Positions 6,774 through 13,023 of a DNA stretch of 14,533 nucleotides are shown piece after piece. The notes beneath the pieces were generated by a model that made no database searches, was not told the DNA's origin, and saw only the letters and a list, made by a program, of their open reading frames with translations. Every line of letters begins with the position of its first letter. The stretch's first letter is position 1. Both the position numbers and the translations under genes were made by a program. This DNA comes from CANJQJ01 sp964383565 (GTDB lineage Bacteria; Pseudomonadota; Alphaproteobacteria; Sphingomonadales; Sphingomonadaceae), in NCBI GenBank assembly GCA_964383565.1, contig CAYLIK010000078.1:1-14533 (forward strand), written 5' to 3'.

Positions 6774-8091
6774 ACCCGGCACGAGCATAATGGATGCCAC
6801 CGATGTCCCGTCGGGGCCGCTTGCGGATCGCCTGCGTCCCCGGCGGCTGGAGGATGTTGTCGGGCAGGAGCATCTGACCGGCCCCGAAGGCGCGATCGGG
6901 CGGATGGTCGCGGCGGGCAAGCTGTCCTCGATCATCCTGTGGGGACCGCCCGGCACCGGCAAGACGACGATCGCGCGGCTGCTGGCGGATGCGGTGGGGC
7001 TGCGCTTCGTGGCGATCTCGGCGGTGTTCTCGGGCGTGGCCGATCTCAAGAAGGTCTTTGCCGAGGCCCGCGAATATGCCCGCATCGGGCAGCGCACGCT
7101 GCTGTTCGTTGACGAGATCCACCGCTTCAACCGCGCCCAGCAGGATGGCTTCCTGCCCTATGTCGAGGATGGCACCGTGGTGCTGATCGGCGCGACCACC
7201 GAGAACCCCTCCTTCGAGCTCAACGCCGCCTTGCTCAGCCGCGCGCAGGTGCTGATTCTCAACCGGCTGGATAGCCGCGCGCTCGGCCAGTTGCTTGAGC
7301 GCGGTGAAGAGGTGATGGATCGCGCGTTGCCGCTGACGCCGGACGCGCGCGAGGCGTTGGTCGCCTCGGCCGACGGCGACGGGCGGTTCCTGCTCAACCA
7401 GGCCGAGACATTGTTCTCGATCGACATCCCCGAACCGCTCGATCCGGCCGCTCTGGCGGCGCTGCTCCACCGCCGCGTTGCGGTCTATGACAAGGATCGC
7501 GAGGGCCATTACAATCTCATCTCAGCGCTCCACAAAAGCCTGCGCGGATCGGACCCGCAGGCGGCGCTCTACTATCTCGCGCGCATGCTGGTGGCCGGGG
7601 AGGAGCCGCTCTACCTGCTCCGCCGGCTGGTGCGCTTCGCGTCGGAAGATGTCGGCCTGGCCGATCCGCAGGCGCTGGTGCAATGCCTCGCCGCCAAAGA
7701 CGCCTATGATTTCCTGGGATCGCCGGAGGGTGAGCTCGCGATCGTCCAGGCCTGCCTCTATCTCGCTACAGCGCCCAAATCGAACGCAGCCTATTCGGCG
7801 CAAAAGGCGGCATGGCGCTCGGCGAAGGAGACGGGTTCGCTGATGCCGCCGAAAAACATCCTCAACGCGCCGACCCGGCTGATGAAGGACATCGGCTACG
7901 GCAAGAATTACGCCTATGACCATGACGCCGACGAAGCGTTCTCGGGCGATAATTACTGGCCCGAGGAAATGGCGCCGCAGCATTTCTATGCTCCGGTCCC
8001 GCGGGGGTTCGAGGCGAAGATCGCCGAGCGTCTCGCGCATTGGGACAGGCTCCGCAGCGATCGTCAGACGGACGCGCAGAACGACGAATGA
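6754..8091 (+). CDS. rarA: Replication-associated recombination protein A (MgsA/RarA clamp-loader-like AAA+ ATPase)
   Basis: A 445-aa cytoplasmic AAA+ ATPase that acts at stalled replication forks and single-strand DNA ends. Domains in order: RPRRLEDVVGQEHL (28-41), Walker A GPPGTGKT (64-71), ISAVFSGVADLKKVF (88-102), Walker B LLFVDEIHRFN (116-126), sensor 1 GATTENPSFE (146-155) and the LLSR arginine-finger segment (160-163). These are followed by the family-specific C-terminus: DLISALHKSLRGSDPQAALY-like sequence, RFASEDVGLADPQAL, YLATAPKSNAAY and the NAPTRLMKDIGYGKNYAYDH block. Length fits E. coli RarA (447 aa). The start MADLF matches alphaproteobacterial homologs, though no clear Shine-Dalgarno sequence precedes ATG 6754. 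It heads an operon; its stop overlaps the next start (ATGA). Confidence 0.97.
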   Translation: MADLFAEPGTSIMDATDVPSGPLADRLRPRRLEDVVGQEHLTGPEGAIGRMVAAGKLSSIILWGPPGTGKTTIARLLADAVGLRFVAISAVFSGVADLKKVFAEAREYARIGQRTLLFVDEIHRFNRAQQDGFLPYVEDGTVVLIGATTENPSFELNAALLSRAQVLILNRLDSRALGQLLERGEEVMDRALPLTPDAREALVASADGDGRFLLNQAETLFSIDIPEPLDPAALAALLHRRVAVYDKDREGHYNLISALHKSLRGSDPQAALYYLARMLVAGEEPLYLLRRLVRFASEDVGLADPQALVQCLAAKDAYDFLGSPEGELAIVQACLYLATAPKSNAAYSAQKAAWRSAKETGSLMPPKNILNAPTRLMKDIGYGKNYAYDHDADEAFSGDNYWPEEMAPQHFYAPVPRGFEAKIAERLAHWDRLRSDRQTDAQNDE

Positions 8092-9467
8092 AGAAGTTGC
8101 TCCTGGCGGCGCTGATCGCCGCATGTCCCGCCATTGGCCAAGCTCAGGTGATCTACGCCACGCCGTCCGCCTATCAGCGCGCGATTGCGGCGGGGTATAA
8201 AGCGATCTTCCTGTGCAGCGGCCTGTTCGTCGCCGGACGTACCGACGCGCAGATCGAAAGCCTCGAGCTTACCGGAATCTATCCCGACTATGATCGGATC
8301 ATGCCGACATTGCGCGCGACGATCGATCGCCCGCGCGGGATGGTCAGCGTGCCCTTCGTCGATAATCTGCCGCCGCGCCGCGCCGAATATCGCAAGGGCA
8401 GGGGATGCCTGCTGATGCCGATCGGCGCGCCGCTGCCCTCCCTGACCGAACCGCGCGAGCCGCCGCCGCCGGTCGCGGGCGCCGATCTACGCGCCTGGCC
8501 GATGGGCGATACGACCGGCGTGATCCGCGTCGCCGGCCCGGTAGCCCCCCAGCTCATTCGCGCCTTCGATGGCGAGAGTTTCGGCAAGGGGACGCGCACG
8601 ACCGGGGTCGTGGTGGTACGTGACGGGCGCATCGTTGCGGAACGCTATGCCGAGGGCTTTGGACCTTATGTGGCGCAGCGCACCTGGTCGGTCGCCAAAA
8701 GCGTGACCGGCACGCTTGCTGGCATCGTCGAGGGCGAGGGGCTGGTGCGCGTCGGCCAGCCAGCGCAGATTCCCTTCTGGCGTTACGAACCGGGCTATGA
8801 TCCGCGCCGGCGCATCACGCTCGACAATCTGCTGCGCATGGCGAGCGGGCTGCACACCACGACGTTCGGCAATCGCTCCGACGATGTCTATTTCGGCGGC
8901 GGCACCGTCGATGGGGCCCCCGCTAGCGAACTGATCGAGGCCGCGCCCGGCACACGCTTCAACTATGCCAACAACGATATCATGCTGGCGATGCTCTCGA
9001 TCCGCACCGCGATCGGCGAGGATCGCTACCGCGATTTTCCCAACAATGCGCTCTTCGCGAAGCTCGACATGAAACACACCGTCGCCGAGACCGATTGGCG
9101 CGGCAATTATATCCTCTCCAGCCAGATCTGGACCACCGCGCGCGATCTGGCCCGCCTTGGCCTGTTCTGGCTCAACGACGGGGTGTGGCAGGGCACCCGC
9201 ATCCTGCCCGCCAACTGGATGCGCTACGCCACTAGCCCAACTGGCCCGCAGCCCTCGCGCGGCGCCAGATATGGCGCAACCTTCTGGCTGATTGACGGCA
9301 TCTCGGGATTGCCGCCGGGCAGCTTCGCCGCGATCGGCAATCGCGGCCAGTTCGTCATGGTGATCCCGTCGCACCGCGTCGTGATCGTGCGTCGTGGCGA
9401 GGACCCTTACGCCACCAACTTCGACGGCGCCCGCTTGGCTGCAGAGATTCTTGCGGCCCTCAAGTGA
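8088..9467 (+). CDS. Exported serine hydrolase, beta-lactamase class C family
   Basis: A 459-aa penicillin-binding-protein-like serine hydrolase (PF00144 type). The N-terminus MKKLLLAALIAAC is a short signal; IAAC at 10-13 fits a lipobox, so it may be a lipoprotein, though type I cleavage after GQA (about residue 19) is also possible. After a 140-residue family-specific region come TTGVVVVRDGRIVAERYAEG (171-190), the nucleophile motif WSVAKS with Ser201 and Lys204, NLLRMASGL (248-255), FNYANND with the YAN motif (293-295), and IGNRGQFV (416-423) where the family usually has a Gly-rich KTG/HGG-like box. It probably hydrolyses an ester or amide in the periplasm; the substrate is unknown. The start at 8088 is set by the signal peptide and the ATGA overlap with rarA. 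Confidence 0.9.
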   Translation: MKKLLLAALIAACPAIGQAQVIYATPSAYQRAIAAGYKAIFLCSGLFVAGRTDAQIESLELTGIYPDYDRIMPTLRATIDRPRGMVSVPFVDNLPPRRAEYRKGRGCLLMPIGAPLPSLTEPREPPPPVAGADLRAWPMGDTTGVIRVAGPVAPQLIRAFDGESFGKGTRTTGVVVVRDGRIVAERYAEGFGPYVAQRTWSVAKSVTGTLAGIVEGEGLVRVGQPAQIPFWRYEPGYDPRRRITLDNLLRMASGLHTTTFGNRSDDVYFGGGTVDGAPASELIEAAPGTRFNYANNDIMLAMLSIRTAIGEDRYRDFPNNALFAKLDMKHTVAETDWRGNYILSSQIWTTARDLARLGLFWLNDGVWQGTRILPANWMRYATSPTGPQPSRGARYGATFWLIDGISGLPPGSFAAIGNRGQFVMVIPSHRVVIVRRGEDPYATNFDGARLAAEILAALK

Positions 9468-10324
9468 GGCCGGATCGTTTTACCCGCTTCGCGGTCGCGG
9501 ACTGGTCTGGCGCGAAGGGCAGCCGCCATCCCGGCATCGCCATTGCCGAATGTGGCGAGGGCGACGAGGCACCCGTGCTGGTCGCGCCGCCGGATCGTCA
9601 CTGGTCGCGTGAGGCTGTGCTTGCCTGGCTTGCGGCGCGGACGGATGATTTGCTGATCGGCTTCGATTTTTGCTTCGCGCCGCCTTTCGTGGCGCGGGGC
9701 GCCTATCTGCCTGGCGACGAGACCGCCTCCGATGCCGCCAGCTTCCACGCCTATGTCGACCGGCTCTGCGCTGACGAGGATCTGGGCGCGGCATCCTTCC
9801 TCGAAACCCATCATCGCCGCCATTTCTATCTTGGCGCAGCTGACGGCCGGAAGGCGGATTTCATGCACCTGCGCGCCTGTGAGGCGCACTATAATGCGGG
9901 CGGCGGCGGCAAGCCATCGACCGTCTACGATGCGATCGGGGCCGCGCAGGTCGCCAAGGCAAGCTTTGCCGGCATGCGCTTCCTTAACCGGGTACGGGCG
10001 GCGGGGATCGCGATCTGGCCCCTGGATCGCGTGCCGGATCATGGCCCTGTCGCGGTCGAAATCTACGCCCAGATCGCGGCGCGGGCGACGGGCCTGCGCA
10101 AGGGTCTCAGCAAGATCCGAGACGCCGCAGCGCTCGACGCAGCGCTCGCCAAGGTTGGATCACGCCACCATAGTCCGCTCGCTCGCTATACCGATCACGC
10201 AACCGATGCGATCCTGACGGCGGCCTGGCTCCGCGCCAACGTGCATCGCGCCGCTCTCTGGGCGCCCGTGGCGATGACCCCTGAAATAGCCCGCACCGAA
10301 AGTTGGACTTTTGGCGTCGTTTGA
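9464..10324 (+). CDS. DUF429-like predicted RNase H-fold protein (286 aa)
   Basis: The layout resembles DUF429, a predicted RNase H-fold nuclease family. There is an early strand FAVADWSG with Asp13, LLIGFDFCFAPP with Asp68, VYDAIGAAQVAK (154-165), VAVEIYAQ with Glu199, and a final helix TDHATDAILTAAWLR with Asp248. These acidic residues sit where the fold places metal ligands, but the assignment is from motif spacing, not a profile search. GTG 9464 is the start, overlapping the hydrolase stop by 4 bp (GTGA), which implies translational coupling; no other start gives the first strand. Third gene of the rarA operon, so a nucleic-acid role would fit. The tRNA gene begins 17 nt after its stop. 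Confidence 0.7.
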   Translation: MRPDRFTRFAVADWSGAKGSRHPGIAIAECGEGDEAPVLVAPPDRHWSREAVLAWLAARTDDLLIGFDFCFAPPFVARGAYLPGDETASDAASFHAYVDRLCADEDLGAASFLETHHRRHFYLGAADGRKADFMHLRACEAHYNAGGGGKPSTVYDAIGAAQVAKASFAGMRFLNRVRAAGIAIWPLDRVPDHGPVAVEIYAQIAARATGLRKGLSKIRDAAALDAALAKVGSRHHSPLARYTDHATDAILTAAWLRANVHRAALWAPVAMTPEIARTESWTFGVV

Positions 10325-10341
10325 AGCAAGGGGACGCCCGA

Positions 10342-10417
<76 letters not shown>

Positions 10418-10458
10418 TTTAACAATCCAGGCCTGAACATCGAAGGGCGTCGCGATTT

Positions 10459-10746
10459 TTAGCGGACCAGCAATGGTCGTGCCGGGCGCCCAAAACTCAG
10501 TCGGCGCAGCGCAACAACAGCTTCCAACTGCATAGTCAAAGCGCGCAAGTCCTCGTCATCCGCACCTTCAGCGCCACGTAAAAATTGATTGGCCTCGTCC
10601 AGCAAGCTCTCCCAAATTTGCATGGTGCCCATAAAAACGCGCTGCGTGCGGAGACGATCAGCTGTTTGGAGCGCCTCAGTCAGCTTGGAAATGCGCTCAT
10701 GAGGAGTCACGCGCGGTTGCGAACGAAGTCGGGGGCCATAAAGCAT
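10459..10746 (-). CDS. Hypothetical protein (95 aa), last gene of the kinase operon
   Basis: I do not recognise a family. The protein is mostly helical: SQPRVTPHERISKLTEALQT, a second helix with QIWESLLDEANQFLRG, an acidic turn GAEGADDEDL, and a third helix RALTMQLEAVVALRRL with a basic tail. There is no signal peptide or membrane segment. ATG 10746 is preferred because AAAAGGA lies about 6 nt upstream. A TTG at 10771-10773 would add nine residues and overlap the upstream stop as TTGA, so coupled initiation there is possible. It lies 23 bp after the 57-aa gene and is probably co-transcribed with the response regulator and kinase. It converges on the tRNA gene 41 bp away. Confidence 0.6.
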   Translation of the reverse strand: MLYGPRLRSQPRVTPHERISKLTEALQTADRLRTQRVFMGTMQIWESLLDEANQFLRGAEGADDEDLRALTMQLEAVVALRRLSFGRPARPLLVR

Positions 10747-10769
10747 GGAAATTCCTTTTCGAACCTCGC

Positions 10770-10943
10770 TCAACTGATATTGCTGCCAGCCTCTTCGATA
10801 ATCGCCTGGGTCACGCGTCGCGCATGTCTTTTGGCCATGGCGAGATGAGCATTCCGAAGAGAGGGCGTCGTAGCGGTGCTGGCCAGCGCCCGTTCTTGCT
10901 CTTCTTGTTCCATATGGTGCGCAAGATCATCGATTTCGATCAT
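10770..10943 (-). CDS. Small helical protein (57 aa) downstream of the histidine kinase
   Basis: This short reading frame starts at ATG 10943 with a perfect GGAGG (10949-10953 on the complement) 5 nt upstream and ends at TGA 10770-10772. It encodes MIEIDDLAHHMEQEEQERAL and continues through a TPSLRNAHLAMAKRHARRV segment to a C-terminus SNIS. The charged first helix, a turn at TPS and a second helix with RNAHLAMAKRH match the layout of the 81-aa protein at 4571-4816. No known domain is recognised. It lies 24 nt after the kinase stop on the same strand, which makes it a likely third gene of that operon. The strong ribosome site and codon pattern argue that it is real despite its size. Confidence 0.65.
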   Translation of the reverse strand: MIEIDDLAHHMEQEEQERALASTATTPSLRNAHLAMAKRHARRVTQAIIEEAGSNIS

Positions 10944-10967
10944 TACGGCCTCCTATGCTTGAAAAAA

Positions 10968-12170
10968 TCAGGTCGCAGCTACAGCGACAGGAAAGTCGAT
11001 GGTCCAGAGCGTGCCGCCGCGCGCCTCCATCCTCACCTTTCCACGAACCTGCTCAACAAGCCGCCGCACCAGACCCAGCCCATGTCGTTTGCTGTTTGCT
11101 TCAGCCGTGAAACCCGACCCGTTATCGGCGATGGTCATGACCGCCATATTTCCGTTTTCAATAGGTCCGTGGACCGACACCGCAATGACGCCTTTACCGT
11201 CAGAAAAAGCATGATCGTAGCTGTTGGTGACCAGTTCCGCGACGACGATGCCCAATGCCGTCGCGGCATCGAGATCCAGCAGGACCGCATGGCCATCAAA
11301 ATTCAGTGTGATCCCGCCATCCGGTGACGCCTGAACGTCCGCGAGATTATCACATAGCGATTTGACGTAATTGCCGAAATCCAGCGTCCGCGTCATTTCG
11401 GTGCCGAGCAGCTGGTCGTAGACCTGCGCGAGTGTGGATACGCGCCGGGCGATTGCCCGGATTCCCTTTTGCCCGATCTGGTCCTCGGTTTCGTCGAGTT
11501 GCTTGGTCAGCATCCCGTAGACGAGCTGGAGATTGTTGCGCACCCGATGCTGGAGTTCCTCGGCTAGGACCTTCTTCTGGTCGAGGAGCCGATCCTTTTC
11601 CTCTACCAGGCTTTTCATGCGATCAATGGTTGCCTGGAGGACGTTCGTGCGGTCGGACGTATCGACGGCTTCGGCCAGGACATTCGCGAAGCCGGTCAGA
11701 AAATCGATGTCGTGCTGATCATAATTATGCTGCCGGTCATTATCGATTTCGAGCACGCCATAGGGCCGGTCGCTGCTGCCCTTGATGAGCACGTCGATGG
11801 TCGAGATGATGCCATGGTCAGCATAAAAGGGCGGTAGAATGAATTCGCTGTCGTTGCTCAGATCATTGCAGATCGACGGCTTGCCGGTGACGAACGCGCG
11901 TCCTTGTGGCGAGCTTTCATCCGCCCGCGAGACCACATGCCCGATCACCCCTTCGTGCCAACCAAAACCCGCCTCGATCAGAAGGTCATTCTCCTCGGGA
12001 CGATAGCGGCATACCTTGCAGAACGGCACGCTGAGGCCTTCGGCGCAGGCGCGCGCCGCCTCAGTCAGCACCTTCAGCAAATCGGTCTGGCGCAGCGCGA
12101 AGCTTCCGAAGCTGGCGAGCGCCGATTGCTGGCGGAGGAGTTTGCGAAGCTGTTCCGCGTCGCTGCTCAT
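10968..12170 (-). CDS. GAF-domain sensor histidine kinase, HisKA_2 type
   Basis: A 400-aa soluble sensor kinase. An N-terminal helix LRKLLRQQSALASFGSFALR leads into a GAF domain at about 28-170 (VPFCKVCRYRPEENDLLIEA, GFGWHEGVIGH, SSPQGRAFVTGKP, RPYGVLEIDN, DIDFLTGFANVLAEAV). A coiled linker follows, then the phospho-acceptor LAEELQHRVRNNLQLVYGML with His208, and a HATPase domain with the N box ELVTNSYDHAF (Asn316), DNGSGF (349-354) and GLGLVRRLV (364-372). The HRVRNNLQ box indicates HisKA_2 (PF07568), close to the HWE kinases that feed the general stress response in this class. No membrane segment is seen, so the signal is probably cytoplasmic. C51 and C54 in the GAF domain might bind a ligand, but this is uncertain. 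ATG 12170 overlaps the regulator stop as ATGA, which sets the start. Confidence 0.94.
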   Translation of the reverse strand: MSSDAEQLRKLLRQQSALASFGSFALRQTDLLKVLTEAARACAEGLSVPFCKVCRYRPEENDLLIEAGFGWHEGVIGHVVSRADESSPQGRAFVTGKPSICNDLSNDSEFILPPFYADHGIISTIDVLIKGSSDRPYGVLEIDNDRQHNYDQHDIDFLTGFANVLAEAVDTSDRTNVLQATIDRMKSLVEEKDRLLDQKKVLAEELQHRVRNNLQLVYGMLTKQLDETEDQIGQKGIRAIARRVSTLAQVYDQLLGTEMTRTLDFGNYVKSLCDNLADVQASPDGGITLNFDGHAVLLDLDAATALGIVVAELVTNSYDHAFSDGKGVIAVSVHGPIENGNMAVMTIADNGSGFTAEANSKRHGLGLVRRLVEQVRGKVRMEARGGTLWTIDFPVAVAAT

Positions 12171-12607
12171 ATACCCATCACCGACGGCGTGGGAGTGGCG
12201 GGGTGTAAAACGTGAAAACCGCGCGGGAAGGGCTGCTCCGCCTTGCCGGTCGTGACGATTTCGCTGACGATCTTCAATCCGTGCACGAGATCGAGGGAGC
12301 GATAAGGCTTGGAGATGCACGCGTGGCCGTCGGTTGCGGTCAAAATGACCTGCGCCATATTGCCGGTAGCGTAAAGAATGCCGAGCGATCCAAAAGGAAC
12401 CAGCTGAGCAGCGATGGATGTGCCAAGGCCGCCATCCGCTAGCCGCAGATCGATAAGCGCAAGATCCGGCTTATGCTGTCGCGCAAGCGCAACCCCGTCA
12501 GGGACGGTGCGCGCGATTCCACAGACCTCATAACCAGCGTCGACCAGGATTTCTTCGGCCATGTCGGCGATCATCAGATCATCTTCAACCACGAGAATCT
12601 TCAGCAT
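12167..12607 (-). CDS. Single-domain response regulator, FAT GUY-like
   Basis: A 146-aa receiver with no DNA-binding output domain. It starts MLKILVVEDDLMIADMAEEI with acidic Asp9 and Asp10, has the phospho-acceptor LALIDLRLADG with Asp53, the switch residue Thr81 in LYATGNM, and Lys100 in ISKPYRS. The segment PFGSLGILYATGN resembles the PFxFATGY signature of FAT GUY regulators such as SdrG, which work with HWE/HisKA_2 kinases in the general stress response. The match is partial (Tyr for Phe, Asn after Gly). A 30-residue tail lies beyond the receiver. ATG 12607 is preferred: GGGAG is 7 nt upstream, whereas ATG 12613 would be 1 nt from it. It is the first gene of the operon, coupled by 4 bp to its kinase. 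Confidence 0.93.
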   Translation of the reverse strand: MLKILVVEDDLMIADMAEEILVDAGYEVCGIARTVPDGVALARQHKPDLALIDLRLADGGLGTSIAAQLVPFGSLGILYATGNMAQVILTATDGHACISKPYRSLDLVHGLKIVSEIVTTGKAEQPFPRGFHVLHPATPTPSVMGI

Positions 12608-12625
12608 TTCCATTCTCCCGAGCGG

Positions 12626-12647
12626 TTGACTGACATTGGCCAGTCAA
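12626..12647. promoter_or_regulatory. Inverted repeat just upstream of the response regulator
   Basis: TTGACTG (12626-12632) and CAGTCAA (12641-12647) are perfect 7-bp arms with an 8-bp spacer. They lie 19-40 bp upstream of the regulator start, a typical place for an operator or a 5' leader hairpin. Confidence 0.4.
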
Positions 12648-12689
12648 TTCCGTAGTAGATGGGAGCTTTCCAGATGCCCTCGGTCGCGC

Positions 12690-12703
12690 AGATTAATTAA
12701 TCT
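12690..12703. promoter_or_regulatory. 14-bp perfect palindrome, candidate operator
   Basis: AGATTAATTAATCT is self-complementary over all 14 bp. It lies 83 bp upstream of the regulator start, at the edge of the AT-rich interval. The ATTAAT half-site composition suits a helix-turn-helix or IHF-like protein; the binding protein is unknown. Confidence 0.4.
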
Positions 12704-12808
12704 CAGCGATTGTGCATATATTACATAAAAACGAACAAGAGTCTGCATGAATATTTAAAATCGTGATGGCTTATTAAGCTTTCATGTTCCGATGTTATGG
12801 GAAAGATA

Positions 12809-12964
12809 ATGTCTAAAAGTACACTCGGCTATTTAGAATTACCTGTCCACAATAGATCTTCATATCATGATGATATCTTTGGATATATCGGACGCTCCGG
12901 AGACGAAGTCTCATCGTCGTGGAGCGTACCGAGTGCGTTAACAATTTCACAGTGTGTACAATAG
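12809..12964 (+). CDS. Possible AT-rich small ORF (51 aa)
   Basis: ATG 12809 to TAG 12962-12964 encodes 51 residues starting MSKSTLGYLELPVHNRSSYH and ending TISQCVQ. A GGGAAAGA-type sequence lies just upstream. Codons such as TTA, AGA, TCA and ATA-rich context differ strongly from neighbouring genes, which may mean acquired DNA, a relic, or no gene. The stem-loop at 12888-12932 lies inside it. No family, signal peptide or membrane segment is recognised. Confidence 0.25.
   Translation: MSKSTLGYLELPVHNRSSYHDDIFGYIGRSGDEVSSSWSVPSALTISQCVQ
12862..12876. repeat. 15-bp odd palindrome in the AT-rich region
   Basis: ATATCATGATGATAT has perfect 7-bp arms (ATATCAT and ATGATAT) around a central G. It lies 11 bp before the nested stem-loop and about 150 bp upstream of the dehydrogenase gene, so it could be an operator. 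Confidence 0.35.
12888..12932 (+). promoter_or_regulatory. 45-nt nested stem-loop upstream of the LDH-like gene
   Basis: The outer stem pairs TCGGACGCTCC (12888-12898) with GGAGCGTACCGA (12921-12932), eleven base pairs with one bulged A at 12928. Inside it GAGAC (12900-12904) and GTCTC (12908-12912) form a second perfect hairpin with a GAA loop. A one-sided 8-nt strand (12913-12920) joins them. No U-tract follows, so it is not a standard terminator. It could be a cis leader element for the gene at 13024, part of a small RNA, or a recombination or protein-binding site. The opposite strand can fold similarly. Confidence 0.45.
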
Positions 12965-13023
12965 TCCGGCGCCATCTTTAGCAGTGCGCGTTTAATGCTG
13001 CACTCATCAGGGATTCAAATGGC

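Larger units (their letters stand above)
12608..13023. other. AT-rich structured intergenic region between the regulator and LDH-like genes
   Basis: About 415 bp separate the divergent response regulator and dehydrogenase genes. Roughly 12690-12885 is clearly richer in A and T than the genes around it. It contains inverted repeats at 12626-12647 and 12690-12703, a palindrome at 12862-12876, a nested stem-loop at 12888-12932 and a 51-codon frame at 12809-12964, each listed separately. I could not identify a convincing -35/-10 pair or an EcfG motif for either flanking gene. Confidence 0.5.

Noticed and set aside
8487..9374. 295-codon minus-strand frame opposite the serine hydrolase
   Set aside because: The plus strand has the SxxK and YAN motifs and a signal peptide; the opposite frame has none and no start context.
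10418..10458. Possible integration (att) site at the tRNA-Thr 3' end
   Set aside because: I found no second copy of the tRNA 3' end in the window and no integrase; the signalling genes downstream look native in composition.
10747..10773. TTG start for the 95-aa protein
   Set aside because: It would overlap the upstream stop as TTGA, but ATG 10746 has an AAAAGGA site at proper distance; kept only as an alternative.
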